A stretch of DNA of 64,000 nucleotides from Anaeramoeba flamelloides (Eukaryota; Metamonada; Anaeramoebidae), in assembly GCA_027625915.1 (NCBI GenBank), contig JANTQA010000070.1:8995001-9059000 (forward strand), given 5' to 3'. Both the position numbers and the translations under genes were made by a program. Positions 56,701 through 64,000 of the stretch are shown here, one piece after another; position 1 is the first letter of the stretch, and each line of letters begins with the position of its first letter. Under the pieces are notes generated by a model. It was not told the origin of the DNA and ran no database searches. It saw only the letters and a list, made by a program, of their open reading frames with translations.

Positions 56701-59700
56701 TTAAATGATTTGTTATCAAATTATTTTGTAACTTGTTTATTATAAATACAAATAATTCTAATAATGTAAAGCAAGTGTAAGTGTAATTAAACTCATCATT
56801 TTTTTGATTATTTGAAGTTAACACTAGCATGGTATTCAGAATTATTTGGATTTCGATTTTAATTATGGAATGATTTAAAAATATTTTTAAAATTTCAATA
56901 ATTGTATCGATAACTTGATTATTTAAATTTTTTTCCATTAAAAAATAACATAATTTTTCAATTATTAATAATTTTCTTAATAAATAGATATTGAAATTTT
57001 TTTCAATATTCTGCTTGTTGATAAATAATAAAAAATTTTTAAAGATCAATTTTTGATTATTGGCATTTAAATTGGTTAAAATTAAATTTGATAATAATGT
57101 ATGTGTTAATAATTGTAAATTTGTTATTATTGAATTTTTTAAATTATTTTTTAATCCAATCATTTTAAACAGAATTTGAATTATCTTGTTATTAATTAAA
57201 TTGGCTTTCAAATATAAAAATGTCGAGATTAGTGAATATCCCTGAACCCTTTCCATTTCATTTAGTAATATTGGGTTGTTATTTAATAAATTCAAAAGTA
57301 ATTTGCTGGTTTGTAATAATGATTTTGAGTTTTGTGAATTTTTTATTAATAAGAAACACAAAGATAGCCCTCCAATTTGAAAAATATTTTCTTTGATTTG
57401 ATTTCTAACATTTATTTTTACGCTCTGCTCAATTAAACCAAAGGGTTGTCCGTTTCTGATTGAATTATTAATCAAATAAATTTCATTTTTCGTTTCCTTT
57501 GAATTGGCTAATTTTAAAAAAATGGATTTATTTGTTGATAAAATTGAATCAATTCCTTTACAGGTATCAATTAAATTATCTTTGTTTATGTTTTTATTTT
57601 TTTTTTTTAATATTGTTTTTAATTTTTTTCTTTTCAGCCCAGTTATTTTTTTCGTGATAGATCTTCTTCTTCTTCTTTTTGTGGGCACTTCTAATAATAA
57701 AAATTCATTATCAATATCATTTTTCATTTGGCTTTCTTTCCCATTTTCCTTATTTTGGTTTTTATGATCACTTGATTGCCTATCAATAGTGAATCCAATT
57801 TCTTGAATATTTTCCTGATTATTGCCATTATAAGTTCCGTTCTCATCGTCATCAACATCATCAACAACTTTTTTTATTTCTTTTTTGTAAATACTGAGAA
57901 AATTAAAATAAAAAATAATTTTGTCATTTGAAATTAAATTTGTATTTTTTTTTCTCTTATTATTATTTTTATGATCATTGTTCCCATTATCATTATTGAC
58001 GGTTACACGCTTTTCATTAGTATTTTTATTATTTTTATTATTATATTGAAAATTTAATATCAATTCTTTATTTTGGCAATTCTTTGATTTTAATAATTTT
58101 AAATTATTTGTATTATAAATATTAAAAGTTTTGTATTTATTAAAAGAATTTAAAAAGGAACCTTTATAGTTTTTGCCCAATAAATAAATATTTAATATTT
58201 CTTGTTCATTCAAAATGGAATCGTATAATAATAATTGGGTGATTTTATATGTTAAATTGCATTTTTCTTTTAATTCCAACGGGCTGCCAATTGTCATTGT
58301 AATTGGTGAATTCATTGAATTGGGAAAAGAAATTTTCTTTTTTTCAATAAACTTCCCATTGATATATATTTGGCAATAATCTTGACTTAATCTAGATTTT
58401 TGGTGAGTTAAAACTAAATTGTACCATTTATTTTCTAAAAATTGAAAGTTATCCAAAATAATAAAACTTTTTTTGGACGTTCTGTAATATAATTTTGATC
58501 CTTTGATGAAAAATGAGATATTATTACTTTTTTCATTATTTGAAATAACAAATAAATAAATAGATGGGTAATATAGACAATTCTTGATTTTTTTAAAATA
58601 ATTTAAACTGATCCAACAAGAATAACTAAATCCATTATTTTTTGGCCAGCTGTTATTTTTTTGAATTAAATTTTTAATTTTAATTCTGCCACAATTTTTT
58701 TTGTTTAAATTAAATTGTAAATAACTTGGAGAATTGTTTTTTAAAATAATATAATTTAAATGTTTTAAAAAACTTTGGGGTATTTTTTTCTTATTGATTA
58801 AAGACAATTTTGATAATATTTTAAAATATTTACGTAAATCTGAATTCGTGAAATGATATATACCCATAATTTTGATAATTTTTAAAAAGTAGATACTAAT
58901 TTGATTATTAACATCAATTATTTCATTTTTGCAATTTTTCATTAGCCAACTACAAAAATTTATTAATTTTATTTTTTCTTTATTTAATCCATGATTCCTT
59001 ATTAATTCATAAATATTTATTATAATGAATTCTTTAGTTTTGTCATTTGGACAAATTAAAAATAATTCTAAAAGAATTGAAAAAAATTCTAAATTTTTGA
59101 TATTTTTACTATTTTCAGTAATTAAAAAAAATAATTCTTTACATATTAATAATCCCTGATTTAAGTTAATAATATTAGATTTAATAATTAATTTTTTTAA
59201 TTTAATTAATATATTTTCTTCTTCGTTTTCTTTTTCTTTTGATTTTTCTTTTGATTTTTCTTTTCCTTTTTCTTCTTCTTTTTCTTCTTCTTCTTTTTCT
59301 TTTTCTTTTTCTTCTGCTTTTTCTTTTTCTTTTTCTTTTTCTTTTTCTTTTTCTTTTTCTTTTTCTTCTTCTTTTTCTTTTTCGTTATCTTCTTCTTTTT
59401 CGTTATCTTCTTCTTTTTCTTCTTCTTTTTCTTTTTCGTTTTCATTTTCTTCTTTTTCATTTTCTTCTTTATTTTCTTCCTTCTTTTTTTCTTTTTCCTT
59501 AACTTCTTCTTCCTTATTTTTTTCTTCTTTATTATTACTCTTATCATTATTATTAATAATAATATTATTATTTTTATTATTATTATTATTATTAATTAAA
59601 TTATATTTTTTAAAAAAGATCATAAACATTTTAAATAAAGAATGGATAGTGTTTTTGAGTATATTTTCTTTAATATTAAAATTAAAAGAATTAAAAATAT

Positions 59701-61822
59701 TTTCAATACATATATCCAACCCATTTAATTGTAAAAAAATTTTTTTTGAAAATTCATTTTGTTTAAAAATATTATTTAAACAATTTAAGATTCCATTTTT
59801 ATAATTAAAATCAATTATCGGATAATTTAAAAATTCCTTTAATAAAATTGATAAATCTGAAAAAATTTGATTCTCATCTTTAATTATAATTTTTTCTAAT
59901 AAATTTAATGACTCAGTTCTATAATTATTATTTTGTAATAACTTTAATAATATAAATATACCCCCTTTACTTCTGAATAATATTAAATTATCATTGGATT
60001 TATTTATTAAGATTAATATACAATCTAATATCAATTTAAATTTTCTCTTATCATTGTTTTCTTTGCCTTTGTCAATATTTTGTTTCTCGTCATCATTCCT
60101 ATTAAGATTTTTCTTTTCTTTAAATGAATTATAAATGATATCCAACCTTTCGAGAAAATTTTTTATTAAATATACGATTTCATTTGAGTTTTTAATAAAA
60201 GATCTTTTTTGGATGAATGGGTTGAAGACTAATAGCAAATTTATGAAAGCATTTTCGTTTGTATCCATATTTAAAAAATAATTATTTATTATAATATTTA
60301 AATTTTTGATTATTTCATTTTCGATATCTTTCCTTTTTTCAATATCCTTTTCATTTAAACATATTTTTAAAGAATAAAAAATATTTTTTAAAATTAATAA
60401 TTGCATGGGCTCTGAAACTGTTGAAAATTTTTTTAAAATATTTTCAATTTTTAATTCTTTTAATAAAATTTTTGCATTGTTTTCATTTTCAGAAAAGGAA
60501 TTTGTTACAGTGATCCATATTTTTTTCAATCTATCCCAACTTTGAATTTCCATAGTTTTATAAATAATATTAAACATGCAATCCAATCCATTAATATCGC
60601 TAATTAAAGTTAATTCATTGTAGTGTTCTTCTTTAATAGTGTTGTTATTGCTTTGTGTGTGTGTGTTTTTTTTGTGATCATTAATGTCTTTTTTTTTTGC
60701 AATCAAAATAAATTCAATTATTTTTTCAATAATTAAATTAATCGATTTATTAATTTTCTGTTTTTCTTCATCATTTATGATGCTTTTTTCCTTAATTATT
60801 AAATTGGTTGTTTTTGTTTCAATTAAATCTAATATTTTTTTATTACTGAAATGATTATTAATCAAATTATATTTTTCAATACTCAAATTTTTCGAAAAAT
60901 TTATTAATATAATAAACTGTTCCCAAATTCTGCAGATTTGTGTAGACGATGTGCTTTTTTCTAATTTAATAATCATTTCTTTAAAAGTGCCACTTTCTTG
61001 TAAAGCGTTAACGACCCTTTTTGAAAACGATGATTTAAACAAGGTTTCGATCGAATAATGAAATAATGGTGTGCATGTTAAAAAGATGATAAATAAATGT
61101 GTGGACTTGATAAGGTTGTTATAAATGATTTTGTTTGAAAACATTTTACCCAACAAGTTCGACAATTCATAAATACAGGATCCAAATTTATAAGAACTTG
61201 TGTTTCGATCCTTATTCTTAAATTCTTTTTCTTGGTATAAATCTAAATTTTCTTCGTTTGACAAAATCTCGTTTGTATGGATTAATAATAATAATTCGAT
61301 CGTCTTTTCAGAAATCTGTTTTTGGACAAATAAATTGATGTTCTTGGAATCACTAAAGAGGATCCTTAAGGAGTGAAATAATTTAACACCCAATGGTACG
61401 TTCTCTTTGCCTTCGTCGGTTTCTATTAATTTTTGAACAAATGTCTCTTTATTTAATTGGAATTTTTCGATACTTGGGATGATGATCTTGAGAAAGAGAT
61501 CCACCAACTCGGAACAAAAATCTAAAGTAGCTCCAAATAAATGTAAGGATAATTTGTCAGAACAAAAAATTGAATAAAATAAAGTTAAAATGGTTTTTAA
61601 TTTTTTTTCTTTTTCTTTCTCTTCCTTTTCTTTGTTTTTGTTGTAATTGTTCCATAATTGCTGAAGTGTAACAATTAAAGTTAAATCTTGTTTTTGTGAG
61701 AGCGATTTTTGGATTTGTTCATCCCTATTGATACGTTTAGGCTTTGGTAATGGCCTTGGAATTTGTTCGCTTTGTATTCTTTTATGTTTTTTTTTTTTTA
61801 AAAAAGATCGAATTTTGCTCAT
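47774..61822 (-). CDS. ALFY/WDFY3-like PH-BEACH-WD40-FYVE scaffold, three exons
   Basis: Exons on the minus strand: 61822-53171, 53015-52838 and 49404-47774. The joins CCA|ATG and G|GG rebuild an unbroken BEACH core: NNYRDLSKP|MGALTEERA and KKAVEFQG|GKFDNANRLF. The product has 3,486 residues; human ALFY has about 3,500. Order: N-terminal helical-repeat region; concanavalin-like lectin domain near 1035-1180 (GFSYSCWISL, KWYNLVLTHQ, IYINGKFI); PH-BEACH near 2680-2820; BEACH near 2825-3105; WD40 repeats near 3130-3400; FYVE at 3432-3486 (CQNCNTEF, LRKYHCKNCG, RVCDQCY). The start is the ATG at 61822; the frame reaches 20 codons further only through a TTG. ALFY proteins link PI3P membranes to the autophagy machinery for aggregate clearance. 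The FYVE lacks the usual W of WxxD. K/E-rich runs (about 770-870 and 1760-1850) and an Asp run (about 2330-2350) interrupt the long first exon. Confidence 0.93.
49605..49870 (+). mobile_element. TTAA-type MITE, truncated copy B
   Basis: It matches the left third of copy A (15158-15913) in the same orientation: AACTCTAAAAAATCTATTAT, TTAATTCCTTTTCCAAAT, then TTTAGAACCTTCAAAAGTAA. The outer tip and the right half are lost. Confidence 0.6.
51695..51865. repeat. Dispersed repeat, inverted partner of 21415-21575
   Basis: It shares AAAGTTTCTAGTCGAGAAAA and ATTTACTTTGATAGATAATA with the complement of the partner. Intronic. Confidence 0.55.
51920..52555. repeat. Complex repeat with GTCAAGTGCCTAG and AACGGCG motifs
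   Basis: CGTCAAGTGCCTAGCTTTTT at about 51932 recurs as TGTCAAGTGCCTAGGTTTTT at about 52390. AACGGCGGTTTTCCAGAAT and two relatives follow. The right end, ATTCAAAAGAATAGAGAAAA, resembles sequence near 5818-5860. It looks like a degenerate or nested mobile element without coding capacity. Confidence 0.5.
53016..53170 (-). other. 155 bp intron 1 of the BEACH gene
   Basis: Minus strand: GTAATTATTT to ATAATTTTAG. Phase 0, between SKP and MGA of the BEACH domain. Its removal is required because the frame runs into poly-F and a stop. Confidence 0.92.
54770..54840 (-). repeat. Asp-rich coding tract in the BEACH gene
   Basis: GAT/GAC-rich codons encode a run of about 20 residues, mainly Asp with a few Gly, near residues 2330-2350, between the helical region and PH-BEACH. 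Mixed GAT and GAC codons argue against very recent expansion. Confidence 0.8.
59215..59520 (-). repeat. K/E hexanucleotide-like coding tract in the BEACH gene
   Basis: Minus-strand GAAAAAGAAAAA-type repeats encode about 100 residues of alternating K and E near residues 770-870. Charged single-helix-type sequence is likely. Other frames give long K or L/F strings that are not genes. Confidence 0.9.
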
Positions 61823-62097
61823 AGAGAAGTCCAGACAATTTGAAAGAAACAATAAACAAAAAAAAATGAGAATATTTATCAAATTTTTCTGAGGGACACT
61901 AATTTGTATTAGCTTTTGATTAGAAGTGTCTTATTTTTGAATAAGAATTTTTCCCAAATATTTTTCTTGATTTTTTTCAAATTCAGGCTAATGAATAATT
62001 AGTTTTAGAAAAGGTCTATTAGTGTTCTGTTCAAAATAGTCTTCAATTCCTTTCCACTCACTTTTATTTAAAAAAAAACTTACTCAAAGTTAACCAC

Positions 62098-63125
62098 TTA
62101 AGGTTTACAATCCCTGAGATTTGAAAAAAGATTGTCTTATGTAAGGGTGTGTTGACATGTTAATTTGATTGTTAGCTGATCGATCTTGTGCTTGATATGA
62201 GTTTTAATAGTGGTTTAAAATAGCAATTTTTGACAATTTATTTTTTTTTTTCCGAAATCCAAATTGAAGAATGTAAGACTATTTGATTGGCTAGGAGGAA
62301 AGTTATAAAAAAATGTGGTTTGTGGGTTTTTGATTGAAATTTTTAATTATTTTTGGTTTTATTTGGAGCTTTTAAAAAAATTAATTATTTTTCATTTAGA
62401 TAATTAAGAAAAAAGGAAAAACTGTTGAACGAAAAATATTGGACACAGAAAAAGAGTTGGTTACCATTTTTAATTGGTAACATTAGTAAAATTGAAAATC
62501 AAATCCTATTGATAACTAGGTGAATTTAATATAAATCCAAGTTTAAATATGTTACAAGTTCATTAATCTGTAGTTTCTGTCGAATACTCATTTGAATGGT
62601 TGACAACTAAAGTAGATCATGTTATTTTCACAAAAAAACAAGTTTTAGTAAAGTTTACTATTAATTCTTAAAATGGTAATGTTTAAACTTGCTTTAGATT
62701 ATAAGAGATAAGGTTTTGAAAAAGTAGTATTGCATTAATCCTTATTCTAATAAGTAGTTTATTGTTATTGTTTTTAGTTATTTCACAAACGAAAGAAATT
62801 AAAAATCATTTTCAGTAAGGTTCAAAATTAAAATTGCAGTCCAACTATTTTTCTCTGTCCAACATTTTTCTCTCAACAGTAAATATTTTCTTCTTCAAAA
62901 TAAAAATTAAAATTCATTCTTTATTAATTACCAGTTAATTAATCTTATATTTTTTAGTTTGTATTCTGGAAAAAAAAAAAATAAATTGTCACAAAATGAC
63001 CTTTTTGAACCACTATTAAAACTCATATCAAGCTTATGATCGATCAGCTAAGAATCAAATTAACATGTCAACACACCCTTACATAATATAATCTTTTTTC
63101 AAATTTCAGAGATTTTAAACTTTAA
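62098..63125. mobile_element. ~1 kb foldback element flanked by TTAA
   Basis: TTAA at 62098-62101 and 63122-63125 encloses a long imperfect palindrome. The outer arms match for about 125 bp (TAAGGGTGTGTTGACATGTT then AATTTGATT at the left, its complement at 63036-63083). Pairing continues inwards through GACAATTTATTTTTTTTTTT, and further in through CTGTTGA...GAAAAAT.TTGGAC (62424 and 62835-62880). No reading frame of note. Its sequence is unrelated to copy A apart from the TTAA. Confidence 0.8.
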
Positions 63126-63760
63126 GGGGTTAGTGTATACCAAAGAGAAGTTAAAGATCAAAGTTAGTTGTTATTGGGTGTAAACTCACAACTCTTCAGA
63201 TGCTTTAAATGTCTCGAAAAAATCAATTAGTAAAGTAGTACTATTTGGTTGATAACATCAATTCAAAATCACACATTGTATTATTAGTAAAAAAACCCAA
63301 CAATTTCTACAAAAAAATCTGAATTTCATCACAAATTTAGAGGATGAGTCCTCTATTTCCAGAATTCAAAATTACAAAATAACTTTCTTAAATTTGTGGT
63401 GAAATGTAGATTAGTTGTGAAAAAATTCAATTTTTTGAAATTTGTAATTAATTAACAATATTTTTTTTACATATTCTTTCTGAAATCTTGTCAATATATT
63501 GATTTTACAATTAATTTTATCAAAAGAAAACAAAAATAATCAGTCTTTTAGTTTTTTATGTTGATAGTTATTGAGTTAATAATGAAATTAAAATTTTATA
63601 AAAATAGTCACTTTTATATGTATTAGATTTAATTATTTTATTCTGTCATTCTATTGTTTTGGATTTTTATTTTTAGATTTTGGAAGGATATTAAAAAAAT
63701 TTTTCAAAATATAAATTTTTTTCTTAGTGATCCGTGACTTGCAAAAATAATCAATGAGAC
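63126..63760 (-). mobile_element. TTAA-type MITE, copy C, diverged
   Basis: Inverted relative to copy A. It opens with TTAA|GGGGTTAGTG, then ACCAAAGAGAAG, GTCTCGAAAAAATCAATTAG, the inner pair CATCACAAATTTAGA ... CTTAAATTTGTGGTGAAATG, and TAATCAGTCTTTTAG. The far end fades past about 63760 without a clear TTAA, so it is decayed. Its left TTAA is shared with the palindrome. Confidence 0.65.
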
Positions 63761-64000
63761 TTGTTTAGTATGAGTTTCAAAATAAACATAATTTTTCTTT
63801 TACTTATAAGACCTATACTATTAATTGATCTAATAAACAGATAATAAAATAAAATTGAATATAATATTGGTTTCTGAAAGTTCACTTAGGGAAATTTAAA
63901 TTCTAAAAACAAAAGATTAAATTTGAAAATTATTCTCTAATAATTTTATGAAATTTTTAAAAATAAAAAAAAAATATATTTCATATAAATATAGAAAAAT

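Larger units (their letters stand above)
61823..64000. other. Upstream region of the BEACH gene with two adjacent elements
   Basis: Only about 275 bp separate the BEACH ATG from the first TTAA of the palindromic element, so the promoter is either in that stretch or overlaps the element. The rest is the palindrome (62098-63125), the piggyBac-type copy C (63126 to about 63760) and AT-rich DNA to the window edge. No gene was seen. Confidence 0.6.

Noticed and set aside
59206-59547. Poly-Lys and poly-Leu/Phe frames
   Set aside because: They are shadows of the K/E tract in the BEACH gene in other frames.
61823-61882. Hydrophobic leader (signal peptide) on the BEACH protein
   Set aside because: That stretch is reached only through a TTG. 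The first ATG is at 61822 and gives a basic, non-secretory N-terminus.

Overview
The window is a very AT-rich piece of a eukaryotic nuclear genome. Coding exons are visibly richer in G+C than the spacers. Introns are GT-AG. The proteins carry long K/E, Q/N and D runs. Multidomain signalling and trafficking proteins (BEACH, BTB, CH, RasGAP, RRM, C2) with K-E repeats fit a free-living amoeba-like protist; an Anaeramoeba-type or amoebozoan genome is my best guess. That guess is inference from style, not from a marker gene.

Layout. 1-9881: gene-poor spacer with repeats. 9882-11816 (-): one-exon protein with about twelve membrane segments, built from two copies of a six-segment module. 11817-16059: spacer with a 240 bp direct repeat and a 756 bp TTAA-flanked MITE that ends 147 bp before the next ATG. 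16060-22564 (+): C2-domain protein split by a 5.7 kb intron. 22565-26005: spacer with two TA-flanked MITEs. 26006-33179 (-): five-exon RRM protein with a Q/N-rich tail. 33180-34589: divergent spacer. 34590-38584 (+): two-exon CH-RasGAP-PH protein. 38585-43224: spacer. 43225-44490 (-): BTB protein whose domain is split by a low-complexity insert. 44641 (+): first exon of a probable small gene. 47774-61822 (-): three-exon BEACH-WD40-FYVE protein of 3,486 residues, the size and layout of ALFY/WDFY3. 61823-64000: a 1 kb palindrome abutting a TTAA-type MITE.

Several genes become clear only after joining exons by phase. ATGs that look like starts at 29796, 35354, 49330 and 53015 lie inside or at the edge of internal exons. 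Introns fall into two sizes: 103, 111, 155 and 383 bp, against 2.9, 3.2, 3.4 and 5.7 kb. Repeats and MITEs lie in at least three of the four long introns (the 5.7, 3.2 and 3.4 kb ones).

The genes do not form an operon-like system. They share a theme of membrane traffic and signalling: ALFY-like selective autophagy scaffold, C2, RasGAP/CH actin-Ras link, and BTB adaptor. I saw no tRNA, rRNA, CRISPR array, LTR element or virus-like gene.
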